A DNA stretch of 64,000 nucleotides from NCBI RefSeq assembly GCF_900100545.1, contig NZ_FNDP01000006.1, forward strand, positions 114,803 through 178,802. Reading direction: 5' to 3'. Shown here piece after piece: positions 18,156-26,137 of this stretch. The notes under the pieces were generated by a model. It had not been told where the DNA came from, did not search any database, and worked only from the letters and a program-made list of their open reading frames with translations. The translations under genes were made by a program, and so were the position numbers. The stretch comes from Pseudobutyrivibrio sp. 49. GTDB lineage: Bacteria > Bacillota > Clostridia > Lachnospirales > Lachnospiraceae. Each line of letters opens with the position of its first letter. The first letter of the stretch is position 1.

Positions 18156-19026
18156 ATGCCTTTTTCACATCAGACCAATACATACTCTTAAATTCTGTAG
18201 GTGTACAGCCTTTTTGTATTTTAAACATACGGATAAAAGAGGAAATCGATGTGAACCCACAATTCAAAGCCACATCCGTTACTGATACACCAGGCTCCAC
18301 TAAAAGCTCCTGTGCCTTAGCAATTCTTTTTTGATTTACATATTTATAGAAGCTAGTGCCTGTGAACTGCTTGAACAATCTCTCAAAATAGAATTTACTG
18401 AAGCCGCTCATGTCAGCAATATCATCAAGCTTAAGATCTTCTGCACAGTGAGCATTGATGTAATCGCAAATCTCCATAAACTTAGGAGCATACTCTTCTT
18501 TTACAATAGGATTATAATCCGCTTTTACGTTATTATTAGAATAGTTCTTTCCTATTAGTACTAACATCTTAAGAAGCTGACTATAGATATTCACCTCTGA
18601 GAATGGATTATTCTCCATATATTCCTCTCGAATGTTAATAAGCATTTCCTTAACTGTGCCATGAATATCCGGATATTCCTCTGGGGTGATAACACAGTAG
18701 GGTGACATTATAGAGAATAAAATCTCCACCTCTCTCATAAATCTAAGAGTCGTGGTGTTAGGTTGGAAAATAATACGGCGTCCTGTAGGCGGCGCAATAA
18801 TAGAATGAACACACCCTGGACAAACGATACAGATATCTCCCTCTCTAAGCTCTACCTCCGAATTAGAAAAAACCATTTTATATCCATTCTCAACTGGCAT
18901 GACAATCTCGATAGCTGGATGCCAGTGCATAGGATAATCTTCATATTGTGTATTGTCGTAGAGTTTCAGCCCCGTACTTTGCTTATAATTCACGGTCTCA
19001 AAGATGCCGTCTAAGCTTTCTATCAT
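18154..19026 (-). CDS. AraC family transcriptional regulator of the sugar uptake operon
   Basis: The 290-residue product has an N-terminal cupin-like sensing domain (HWHPAIEIVMPVENGYKMVF near residues 35-55; CPGCVHSI near 75) and two C-terminal helix-turn-helix units. The latter include LKLDDIADMSGFSKFYFERLFKQF and VSVTDVALNCGFTSISSFIRMF. The Met at 19026 has GGGAGAAG upstream; the longer frame to 19122 was rejected. It is divergent from the ABC/GH43 operon and likely activates it in response to a plant oligosaccharide. Repeated half-sites lie in the shared intergenic region. Confidence 0.93.
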   Translation of the reverse strand: MIESLDGIFETVNYKQSTGLKLYDNTQYEDYPMHWHPAIEIVMPVENGYKMVFSNSEVELREGDICIVCPGCVHSIIAPPTGRRIIFQPNTTTLRFMREVEILFSIMSPYCVITPEEYPDIHGTVKEMLINIREEYMENNPFSEVNIYSQLLKMLVLIGKNYSNNNVKADYNPIVKEEYAPKFMEICDYINAHCAEDLKLDDIADMSGFSKFYFERLFKQFTGTSFYKYVNQKRIAKAQELLVEPGVSVTDVALNCGFTSISSFIRMFKIQKGCTPTEFKSMYWSDVKKA

Positions 19027-19382
19027 ATAATTCTTCTCCCTTAAAAAACGCCTTTTCCGCCAAGGCAATAATTGATAACTAATTTCCGTTATAATTTTTG
19101 CGCTTATCTGCCCTAAAATCAAGTTTTTTCAAATAATTGCTCCTCAAAATCCATTAATTTGTTCATTTTATCATTTTCTAAGAATGTTTTTTAGTAAAAT
19201 TGTACAATTTTTGAGCAAGAATTATCTCTACTTGAGCAATTTTTGATAACTAATCAACAACATTTTTGAAGATTGTGTTCAAATTGTGTGTTAAATTGAA
19301 AGTACCAAAACAGTTAACAGACAAATGCGACACAAAAGCAAATAGGGGGCTTTACATTTGTCAAAAAGAAGGAGGAGACGTA
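19027..19382. promoter_or_regulatory. divergent control region with repeated AraC-type half-sites
   Basis: TTGAGCAA occurs at 19211-19218 and 19232-19239, 21 bp apart (two helical turns), as direct repeats; an inverted partial copy TTGCTC lies at 19138-19143. TTGATAACTAAT occurs at 19073-19084 near the regulator start and again at 19243-19254. These repeats on both sides of a divergent promoter fit AraC-type activator sites. No convincing -35/-10 pair was found, as is common for activator-dependent promoters. Confidence 0.55.
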
Positions 19383-20678
19383 ATGAAAAAGAAATTAATT
19401 GCGACTTTAATGTCAGCAATGATGATCGCTTCTGTTTTCACAGGTTGCGGTGCATCAGGCGGATCATCTGATTCAGCTTCTAGCTCTGATGGTTCAGCAG
19501 ATGGTGTTCAGGAAATCACTTGGATGTTCTGGGATGATTTGGATGCCACACAGGATCTTATCTCTCTTGGATACAAGGAGAACGTTGAAAGATTCAACAA
19601 GGATTATGAGGGTCAGTATCACGTCAACGTTGTTACAACAAACCTCGAAGAGTACTATGACAAGTTAAATGCATTGGTAGCTGCAGGGGAAACACCTGAT
19701 GTATTTATTGTCAGCCCAGGTCCACAGCTTACAGATTATGTAGCACCTGGTATCGCTGCTCCACTTGATGACTATCTTGCAGATGGTTGGAAAGACACAT
19801 TTACAAGTGATGCGGTATTCACACAGCAGACATATGACGGCAAGATTTACGCTGTACCTCTTAACACAGCTGCAGCTTGCTGCTTCTATAACACAGAGAT
19901 GTTCGAAAAGGCTGGCGTTGAAGTTCCTACAAACTGGGATGAGATGCTTGACGCTTGCGACAAGCTTCAGTCAGCAGGATTTACACCAATCACAATTTCA
20001 GCTGGTACAGCTTGGTGCCTTTCAATGGTAGCTGGTTACCTTTGCGAAGCTGAAGGCGTAGACCTTTCTAAGCTTGCAGATGGTTCTGCTTCTTGGGAGG
20101 ATGGAAAGCTTGAGGCAGCTGCAACAAAGCTTCTTGACCTTTCTAAGTACTTCCAGCCAACAGCAGCTGGTGACACAAACGATGTTGCTACAGCAAACTT
20201 CTACAACGAAGAAGCTGCTATCCTTATTCAGGGTTCATGGGCAATCGGACAGATCAACGGCGAGAACCCAGAGTTCGAGTCTAAGTGTGGTGTATTCCAG
20301 TTCCCTGGTGTACAGAGACTTATTGCTAAGTCTGATTCACTTTGCATGAGCTCATCGACAAAGTCTCCTGAGGCTTGCGCTGCATTCATGAAGTACTTCA
20401 CAGACGACACAGCTCAGAAGTACACAGCAGAAGTTGGTGGAAAGATTCCTGTAACAAAGGTTGAATATGATGCTTCAGCAGCACCTGCTCAGCTTGCATA
20501 CGTAATGGACATCTTTGAGAACGCAAAGGGTACATTCGGATTCTACAACGAGTCAATGCCTACAACAGAGACAGGCTCACACTTCGATGACACAATGGTA
20601 TCAGTATTCCTTGGTGATATGACACCAGCAGAAGCTGCTACAGATATGGAAGAGTTCTACCAGGCAAACTGCCGATAA
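19383..20678 (+). CDS. sugar ABC transporter substrate-binding lipoprotein
   Basis: The 431-residue product starts with a lipoprotein signal peptide, MKKKLIATLMSAMMIASVFTGCG, with the lipid-modified Cys at about residue 22. A serine-rich tether follows. The rest matches the family 1 carbohydrate-binding proteins: TPDVFIVSPGPQLTDYV near 105, QQTYDGKIYAVPLNTAAACCFYN near 145 and AAILIQGSWAIGQI near 280. The start was chosen at the ATG with GGAGGAGACGTA upstream rather than the frame extension to 19266. It captures the oligosaccharide for the two permeases downstream; its ATPase must be encoded elsewhere (MsmK-type), as is usual for this family. Confidence 0.93.
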   Translation: MKKKLIATLMSAMMIASVFTGCGASGGSSDSASSSDGSADGVQEITWMFWDDLDATQDLISLGYKENVERFNKDYEGQYHVNVVTTNLEEYYDKLNALVAAGETPDVFIVSPGPQLTDYVAPGIAAPLDDYLADGWKDTFTSDAVFTQQTYDGKIYAVPLNTAAACCFYNTEMFEKAGVEVPTNWDEMLDACDKLQSAGFTPITISAGTAWCLSMVAGYLCEAEGVDLSKLADGSASWEDGKLEAAATKLLDLSKYFQPTAAGDTNDVATANFYNEEAAILIQGSWAIGQINGENPEFESKCGVFQFPGVQRLIAKSDSLCMSSSTKSPEACAAFMKYFTDDTAQKYTAEVGGKIPVTKVEYDASAAPAQLAYVMDIFENAKGTFGFYNESMPTTETGSHFDDTMVSVFLGDMTPAEAATDMEEFYQANCR

Positions 20679-20710
20679 CATTCTTTTTCTTCAATACCTT
20701 TATTGTATAT

Positions 20711-20733
20711 GGGGCGCAACTTCCCTGCGCCCC
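20711..20733 (+). terminator. intra-operon hairpin after the binding-protein gene
   Basis: GGGGCGCA (20711-20718) and TGCGCCCC (20726-20733) form an 8-bp GC-rich stem followed by TATTCTTTTAAACTTTTTT. Located between the binding protein and permease genes, it probably allows partial termination, giving more binding protein than permease. Confidence 0.7.
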
Positions 20734-20788
20734 TATTCTTTTAAACTTTTTTAGGCTCTATTAATAAGAAAATTAAGGAAAATAAGAT

Positions 20789-21673
20789 ATGGATAAATTA
20801 CTTAGAAATAAAAAAGCCATCGTAATTTTCATGGCACCAGCATTAATTCTGTTTACATTCATTCTGTTTATTCCAATCTGTCAATCTGTATATTATTCAT
20901 TCTGTGATTACAACGCTTTGACACCAGCAAAATGGGTTGGATTAAAAAATTATCAGGGATTACTTGGCGATAAGACATTGAAGATTGCCTTAAAGAATTC
21001 TGTATTCTTTCTGATTTATTCTTGTGTAACTCAGCTTATTATGGGTCTGTTCTTAGCAGCCCTTCTTACAAATATAGATAAAGGAAGAAACCTTTTCAAA
21101 AATATCATCTATTTACCATGTGTTCTTTCTTCTGCAGCTCTTGGTCTGTTATGGATGTTCATCTTCAGTCCAAAGCTTGGTATCAACCAGCTTCTCCAGA
21201 AGCTTGGAATGGAAGGACCACTCTGGCTTATGGATACAAAAGGTTTCATCATCCTTCCAATGTGGGTAATCGCATTTGTAGCTTTATGGCAGTATGTAGG
21301 TCAGTCTATGATGCTTTACATGGCCCAGATTTCAGGAATCAGCAAGTCTTTATATGAAGCGAGTTACATTGATGGTTGCAGCAAGGCTAAGAGCTTTAGA
21401 TATATCACTCTCCCGCTCGTCCGTCCTATGGTTGCAACCGCAATGTCACTTAACGCAATCGGTTCTTTGAAATTCTTCGACATGATTTTCAACATGACTG
21501 AAGGTGGTCCAAACCACAAGACAGAGGTTCTTGCAACACACCTTTATCAGCAGGGCTTTAAGTATTTCAAGTATGGATATGCCAGTGCAATCGGCGTTTT
21601 ACTCCTTGTGCTTTGCTTAGCTGTAACACTGTTTATAAACAAGGTTGTAAAGACCGAGCCATATGAGATGTAG
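20789..21673 (+). CDS. sugar ABC transporter permease (MalF/MsmF type)
   Basis: The 294-residue product has six membrane segments beginning with AIVIFMAPALILFTFILFIPI (about residues 10-32). The EAA loop, YEASYIDGCSKAKSFRYITLPLVRP near residues 190-215, is the contact site for the ATPase. The final part PNHKTEVLATHLYQQGFKYFKYGYASAIGV is typical of the MalF/UgpA group. It forms a heterodimer with the next gene product, 12 bp downstream. Confidence 0.94.
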   Translation: MDKLLRNKKAIVIFMAPALILFTFILFIPICQSVYYSFCDYNALTPAKWVGLKNYQGLLGDKTLKIALKNSVFFLIYSCVTQLIMGLFLAALLTNIDKGRNLFKNIIYLPCVLSSAALGLLWMFIFSPKLGINQLLQKLGMEGPLWLMDTKGFIILPMWVIAFVALWQYVGQSMMLYMAQISGISKSLYEASYIDGCSKAKSFRYITLPLVRPMVATAMSLNAIGSLKFFDMIFNMTEGGPNHKTEVLATHLYQQGFKYFKYGYASAIGVLLLVLCLAVTLFINKVVKTEPYEM

Positions 21674-21685
21674 GAGGTTTTAGAA

Positions 21686-22513
21686 ATGAAAAAATTGTCA
21701 GTTTGGAAAATTATTATTTACATCTTTTTGGTAATCATGGCTGTCCTTTATTTAGCTCCATTGCTTTGGACTTTTAATGTAGCCTTCAAAACAAATAAGG
21801 AGATATTTACCGCTCCATTCGCATTACCACAAAATCCTACAATGGAAAACTTCACCTTTGCATGGACTGCCGGAAAGCTTGGCATCGCAACACTTAACTC
21901 ATTTATTGTCTGCGTTGTAACACTTCTTTTTAGCATGATTATTGGTTCCATGGCAGCCTTTGGCATTGCACGTTTACGTTGGAAGTTTTCACATTTAGCA
22001 CTTGTTTATTTCCTTACTGGAATGATGATTCCTGTACACTGCGTTTTGATTCCACTTTTCACACGCTTTGCAAAGGTTGGTCTTTCAAACAGCCTTACAG
22101 GTCTTGTTCTTCCATATTTGACTTTCTCTCTACCAATCACAATCTTTATCATGGTTGGTTTCTTTGAGGGAATGCCAAACGAGCTTATTGAAAGTGCCTG
22201 CATCGATGGCGCATCGATTTATCAGATTTTCTTTAAGGTTTGTCTTCCACTTGGAAAGACAGGACTTTTCGTTACAGGTCTTATGACTTTCGTAGGAAAC
22301 TGGAACGAACTTTTACTTGCAATGGTATTTATATCTGACGATATGAAGAAAACACTTCCTGTTTCTCTTTCAAAATTCGTTGGACCTTATAATACAAACT
22401 ATTCACAGATGTTTGCAGCCATCATCATCGCAATCATACCAACCATCATTGTATATTGCGCTTTCTCTAACCAGATTGTAGATGGCCTTACAGCTGGAGC
22501 CGTTAAGGGCTAA
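21686..22513 (+). CDS. sugar ABC transporter permease (MalG/MsmG type)
   Basis: The 275-residue product has six membrane segments, starting with IIIYIFLVIMAVLYLAPLLW. The EAA loop PNELIESACIDGASIYQIFFKVCLPLGK near residues 165-195 binds the ATPase. ATG follows TAGGAGGTTTTAGAA. It partners the MalF-type permease upstream. The GH43 gene follows at 28 bp, so the imported sugar is probably cut by that enzyme in the cytoplasm. Confidence 0.94.
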   Translation: MKKLSVWKIIIYIFLVIMAVLYLAPLLWTFNVAFKTNKEIFTAPFALPQNPTMENFTFAWTAGKLGIATLNSFIVCVVTLLFSMIIGSMAAFGIARLRWKFSHLALVYFLTGMMIPVHCVLIPLFTRFAKVGLSNSLTGLVLPYLTFSLPITIFIMVGFFEGMPNELIESACIDGASIYQIFFKVCLPLGKTGLFVTGLMTFVGNWNELLLAMVFISDDMKKTLPVSLSKFVGPYNTNYSQMFAAIIIAIIPTIIVYCAFSNQIVDGLTAGAVKG

Positions 22514-22541
22514 AAAATTTACAGGAGACAAAGAGAGTATA

Positions 22542-23516
22542 ATGAAGACACAAAACAAACCCCTAATTACTGAACTTTTCACAGCTGATCCATCAGCTCA
22601 TGTTTACGAGGACAAGATTTTTATCTATCCTTCACATGACATCCCTCACAACGGAGAGGATAACGACAATGGTGATGAGTATCAGATGGAAGATTATCAC
22701 GTATTTTCAATGAGTGAAGACAGTGACGAAGTCACAGACTATGGAATGGTTTTACATCAGGACGATGTTCCTTGGGTAAGCAGCCAGATGTGGGCTCCAG
22801 ACTGTGTATTAAAGGATGAAGTATATCACTTAATCTTCCCAGCCAGAGACAAAGAAGGAAACTTTAGACTTGGTATTGCAGAAAGCAAGAATCCAGCAGG
22901 ACCATTCGAGCCAAGACCAGAATGTATTCCAGGTAGCTTTAGTATTGACCCATGCTCTTTCATCGATGATGACGGACAGGTTTATATCTACTTTGGTGGA
23001 CTTTGGGGCGGCCAGTTAGAGAAATACCGTACAGGAAAGTTTGATCCTAACGGCACAGAACCAGCTAAGAACGAGCATGCTGTATGGCCAAAGGTAGCTC
23101 CTATGAAGGATGACATGAGCGAATTTGCAAAGGCTCCTTCAGATGTAGTAATCCTTGATGAGAACGGCAACGAGCTTCTTGCAGGCGATGAAGACAGAAG
23201 ATACTTTGAAGATCCATGGATGCACAAGCACAATGGAAAGTACTACTTCTCTTATTCAACAGGAACAACACACTATATCGTATATGCGGTAGCAGATAAC
23301 CCATACGGTCCATTCACATATCAGGGCAGAATCTTAGAGCCAGTACTTGGATGGACAACACACCACTCTATCGTAGAGTATCACGGCAAGTCATATCTCT
23401 TCTATCATGACTGCGAGATTTCAAAGGGTATCAACCACAGAAGAAATGTTAAGTACTGTGAGTTAAAGTATAACGAGGATGGCACAATCCAGACAATCAC
23501 TCCAGAATATGAGTAA
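22542..23516 (+). CDS. cytoplasmic GH43 glycosidase (xylosidase/arabinofuranosidase type)
   Basis: The 324-residue protein has no signal peptide and shows the five-bladed propeller signature of GH43. The general base Asp is in TADPSAHVYEDKIFIYP near residue 16, the pKa-modulating Asp in SIDPCSFIDDDGQVYIYFGG near 130, and the acid Glu in YFEDPWMHKHNGKYYF near 215. Members release xylose or arabinose from plant oligosaccharides; the exact specificity cannot be read. Its place at the end of the importer operon fits hydrolysis of the imported product. A frame extension to 22482 overlaps the permease gene and was not used. Confidence 0.92.
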   Translation: MKTQNKPLITELFTADPSAHVYEDKIFIYPSHDIPHNGEDNDNGDEYQMEDYHVFSMSEDSDEVTDYGMVLHQDDVPWVSSQMWAPDCVLKDEVYHLIFPARDKEGNFRLGIAESKNPAGPFEPRPECIPGSFSIDPCSFIDDDGQVYIYFGGLWGGQLEKYRTGKFDPNGTEPAKNEHAVWPKVAPMKDDMSEFAKAPSDVVILDENGNELLAGDEDRRYFEDPWMHKHNGKYYFSYSTGTTHYIVYAVADNPYGPFTYQGRILEPVLGWTTHHSIVEYHGKSYLFYHDCEISKGINHRRNVKYCELKYNEDGTIQTITPEYE

Positions 23517-23523
23517 ACTTAAA

Positions 23524-23560
23524 AAGAGCACAGCGCCATGAGGCCTGTGCTCTTCTTTTT
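23524..23560 (+). terminator. terminator of the sugar uptake operon
   Basis: AAGAGCACAG (23524-23533) pairs with CTGTGCTCTT (23545-23554), followed by CTTTTT. It lies 7 bp past the GH43 stop and also faces the convergent pectate lyase gene. Confidence 0.9.
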
Positions 23561-23581
23561 ATATTCGTCTATTCTGTAATC

Positions 23582-25195
23582 TTAGAAGCCGCTGCATCTT
23601 CCTGAAAGTACTGCGCCACTAATATTGTTCTTTCCGTTGATTGACTTACAATCAATAATCTGTGCCTTTCCGAAAGTTACCTGGTAGCCAAGTGCCGATG
23701 GCTTTCCAGATGCAGGCCAGTTGTAGTTGTTCTTCTTATTAGAATCAGCTGTACAATTCTTCATTGTAACTACACCACTCTGATTGTTTCTATCAAAACC
23801 TGATGCAAGGTTCCCCTTTGCAGAGCAGCCAGTAAGTGTATGCTTTAATGGATCAAGGTGTGCCTTCTGACCAGGAGTCTTGTTATCTACACCACCCATC
23901 TTAAAGCCATTACCATCACCATAGATACCATTACAGTATCCATTGAAGTTTGCCTGGCAATTAACAAGTGTTACAGCGCCGTGAGCTGCATAGCAGTCCC
24001 AGCCATCATCACTGTTGTAATCTGCGATACACTCTTCGTAGTAATTGCCTTCACCTGAGTGAAGCTTGTTAGCAAAACCATCAGCATTCTCACCCTTTGC
24101 ATCTGCATTGTGGTGTGAGTGACACTTGATGAATTTGTTGTAGGCACCACCGTTACAAACCTGGAAACCTGCATCCTGATTGTAGCAAGCCTCTACGCTT
24201 GTAAAGGTGTTGTTAGAACCTGTGATATACAAACCGTTATCTGATGCGTTCTTTACAGTAATATTAGAAACCTTGCTTCCATTTCCCTCAAAGGTAAGAC
24301 CTCTTCCATTGCTACCTGAAGTAGATGAGAAATCAATTACTGCATTATTCTTTCCTGAGATATGAACACCTGCAGGAACCTTTACAGCTCCAGACTTAAC
24401 TGTACCGTTGATTACGATAGTAGTACCTGACTTTGCCTTGCTAAGGGCAGCTGAAAGTGTAGTTCCACCATTCTTAACCTCGATAGAGTTGCCAGATACC
24501 ACAGGCTCCTGAGAACCTGAGTTGTTACCACCCTGATTTCCTGAACCATTTCCTGAGCCATTACCGCCCTGGTTTCCTGAGCCGTTGCCCTTATCTTTAT
24601 TCTTGTCTTTATCTTTATCCTTGTTCTTATCCTCTCCCTTTGAAGGATTCTCTGAAGAAGAACTAATGCTCTCGAACTTGAATAACTGATTTGCATTACC
24701 CTTAGATGATGAAAGATAAACATTTCCGCCATTTGATGTGCCGCTTACTGTAAGAGCCATCTTATTTCCTGAACACTTGGCAGAAAGAGTATATTCCTTA
24801 TTGCCTCTGTGCTTTACCTTGAAAACCTGTGCATCTGCACCATTTGCCTGATAAATCTGAACATTAGTGCCGCTGTTCTTAGAACCATTAACAACGTCCA
24901 TCATTCTGCCACTATCAAGACCGCTCTTTAAGGTGATGTAGTTGTCTCCGACATTTGAAACATACCATCTCTGAGATGCGTTTCCTATACCCTGATACTG
25001 CTGAACGTTTGCACCGTTTGCATCTTTTCCCCCAGCAACTTCAACGTATTTCTGACTGCTTACATTTTTGATATAGTACCAGCCATTTGGGATTAATGTG
25101 CTTGCTGCAGAAACTGGAACAGAAGGCACCAAGCTGACAGCCATTGCTATTGTAAGAGCAACTGCTATCTTCTTTTTTAACATTTTTCCTAACAT
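23582..25195 (-). CDS. secreted PL9 pectate lyase with N-terminal ricin-type lectin domain
   Basis: The 537-residue product starts with a signal peptide (KKKIAVALTIAMAVSLVPSVPVSAAS). A ricin-B/CBM13-like domain follows at about residues 32-180 (WYYIKNVSSQKYVEVAGG, QQYQGIGNASQRW). A charged KDKDKDKNKDK linker and a GNQGGNGSG-type linker run to about 235. The C-terminal half is a right-handed beta-helix with the PL9 Ca-binding and catalytic landmarks ENADGFANKLHSGEGNYYEE and DDGWDCY, then GDGNGFKMGG. Family 9 enzymes cleave pectate by beta-elimination. The start has AGGAG six bases before ATG. It is convergent with the GH43 operon and lies downstream of tRNA-Leu. Confidence 0.9.
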   Translation of the reverse strand: MLGKMLKKKIAVALTIAMAVSLVPSVPVSAASTLIPNGWYYIKNVSSQKYVEVAGGKDANGANVQQYQGIGNASQRWYVSNVGDNYITLKSGLDSGRMMDVVNGSKNSGTNVQIYQANGADAQVFKVKHRGNKEYTLSAKCSGNKMALTVSGTSNGGNVYLSSSKGNANQLFKFESISSSSENPSKGEDKNKDKDKDKNKDKGNGSGNQGGNGSGNGSGNQGGNNSGSQEPVVSGNSIEVKNGGTTLSAALSKAKSGTTIVINGTVKSGAVKVPAGVHISGKNNAVIDFSSTSGSNGRGLTFEGNGSKVSNITVKNASDNGLYITGSNNTFTSVEACYNQDAGFQVCNGGAYNKFIKCHSHHNADAKGENADGFANKLHSGEGNYYEECIADYNSDDGWDCYAAHGAVTLVNCQANFNGYCNGIYGDGNGFKMGGVDNKTPGQKAHLDPLKHTLTGCSAKGNLASGFDRNNQSGVVTMKNCTADSNKKNNYNWPASGKPSALGYQVTFGKAQIIDCKSINGKNNISGAVLSGRCSGF

Positions 25196-25210
25196 ATTAT
25201 TCTCCTCATA

Positions 25211-25242
25211 AAAAAATAGCACTAGGAAATCTTCCTAGTGCT
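25211..25242 (-). terminator. terminator of tRNA-Leu
   Basis: AGCACTAGGAA (25218-25228) and TTCCTAGTGCT (25232-25242) form an 11-bp stem with a 3-base loop; on the minus strand it is followed by ATTTTTTT. It ends the tRNA transcript just before the pectate lyase gene. Confidence 0.9.
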
Positions 25243-25245
25243 TAA

Positions 25246-25326
25246 TGCGGATGACAGGACTTGAACCTGCACGTCGGGGACACTAGAACCTAAATCTAGC
25301 GCGTCTGCCAATTCCGCCACATCCGC
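25246..25326 (-). tRNA. tRNA-Leu (anticodon UAG)
   Basis: The minus strand starts GCGGATGTGGCGGAATTGG and ends CCTGTCATCCGCA, giving a 7-bp acceptor stem. The anticodon arm is CTAGA-TTTAGGT-TCTAG with TAG at positions 34-36, which reads CUN leucine codons. A long variable arm (TGTCCCCGACGTG) and the T arm GCAGGTTCAAGTCCTGT are present, as expected for a class II tRNA. CCA is not encoded. Confidence 0.97.
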
Positions 25327-25352
25327 ATGAATCAAGCAAATAAAACAATGAT

Positions 25353-25489
25353 AAACTGGCATTGATAATTGCCTTCGGCAATGGCCAGTTTTGGGCATAT
25401 CATTTTCCTGCGCTTCTGCTAGGAAAATAATATGCGTTTGTCGGCTCATCGACTCATCTAATATATCATACTCAAGGAGCCGAATGCAA
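25353..25489 (-). promoter_or_regulatory. tRNA-Leu promoter and structured leader
   Basis: TTGCAT (plus 25484-25489) and TATATT (25460-25465) are 18 bp apart on the minus strand and would start a transcript near 25453. The leader of about 125 bases holds two hairpins before the tRNA: 25395-25409 with 25421-25435 (15-base arms with one mismatch) and AAACTGGCATTG with CAATGGCCAGTTT at 25353-25391, which itself contains the nested ATTGCC/GGCAAT stem. They may guide 5' processing; role unproven. Confidence 0.5.
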
Positions 25490-25501
25490 GGCAGGAAATC
25501 A

Positions 25502-25699
25502 TATTTTTTTTACAATTACTTCATAGATGCTATGGCTACAGGAAAACCTGTTGTTTCTAACATCATCACAAGTAAAACAACAGGTAACCGAGTTACACAG
25601 ATAGTTTCAAGTCTTGCAGATTCTGCATCTGATCTGAAGAACATAGCTGAAAAGCTTAACAGTGAGATTTCTTTCTTCAAGGATGATACAGAAGAATAA
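25502..25699 (+). pseudogene. remnant of a methyl-accepting chemotaxis protein
   Basis: The last 34 residues, QIVSSLADSASDLKNIAEKL followed by NSEISFFK and an acidic tail, are the normal C-terminal end of a chemoreceptor. Directly before them stands FIDAMATGKPVVSNIIT, which looks like a piece of a Cache-type sensor domain. The entire membrane, HAMP and signalling hairpin parts are missing. No ribosome binding site or sensible start is present. It therefore looks like a receptor gene collapsed by an internal deletion. A good terminator still follows it. Confidence 0.65.
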
Positions 25700-25715
25700 A
25701 ATTTACCATTAGACA

Positions 25716-25751
25716 AAAAGGTCCTAGCCTTTAACCAGGCCAGGACCTTTT
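25716..25751 (+). terminator. terminator after the chemoreceptor remnant
   Basis: AAAAGGTCCT (25716-25725) pairs with AGGACCTTTT (25742-25751), with a second inner stem of GCCT and AGGC. T-rich sequence TATTATTTG follows. Confidence 0.85.
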
Positions 25752-25811
25752 ATTATTTGCTTTCCTTAGCAATTAAATCTTGAGCTGTAGATTCCCCCGT
25801 AAACGTTCTTA

Positions 25812-26120
25812 GTACCCACTAATTATATAATCTATTTGTTAGGTAGGTACAGTGTTAGTTAAATTGTACCCACGAATAACAAGACTATTCCAAACAGTGG
25901 GTACGCCGGTAGTTGAAATGTACCCACGGATAGCAGGACTATGTCGAACAGTGGGTACGCCGGTAGTTGGAATGTACCAACGGATAGCAGGACTATGTCG
26001 AACAGTAGGTACAATCGTAGTTGAAGCGTACCCATGGATAAAATCACTGTACAAAAAAGTGGGTACACTGACAAGTAAAGTGTACCCACAGAAATTATAA
26101 ACTTATAGATAAGTGGGTAC
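25812..26120. repeat. six-unit, 54-bp-period array of inverted 8-bp half-sites
   Basis: GTACCCAC (or one-base variants) starts at 25812, 25866, 25920, 25974, 26028 and 26082. The inverted GTGGGTAC (or variants) starts at 25843, 25897, 25951, 26005, 26059 and 26113. Every unit is exactly 54 bp: 8 + 23 + 8 + 15. Units 2-4 also share their 23-base spacers, whereas spacers of units 1, 5 and 6 diverge while the half-sites persist. Because 54 is divisible by three, open frames appear on both strands, but their changes do not look codon-constrained. It lies between the chemoreceptor remnant and purD, two genes that converge. Confidence 0.9.
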
Positions 26121-26137
26121 TCCCACTGTACCTCGTT

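Noticed and set aside
25222..25449. 75-residue minus-strand frame with ADVAELADALDLGSSVPD
   Set aside because: It is a translation of the tRNA-Leu gene and its flanks, a frequent false gene call.
25852..26100. 82-residue plus-strand frame with an 18-residue repeat (VGTPVVEMYPRIAGLCRT)
   Set aside because: The frame is open only because the repeat unit is 54 bp. It starts at GTG without a ribosome site, frames on the other strand are also open, and changes between units are not concentrated at third codon positions.
25812..26120. CRISPR array
   Set aside because: Repeats are 8 bp, alternate in orientation, and the spacers of 23 and 15 bp include near-identical copies. No cas genes are present.
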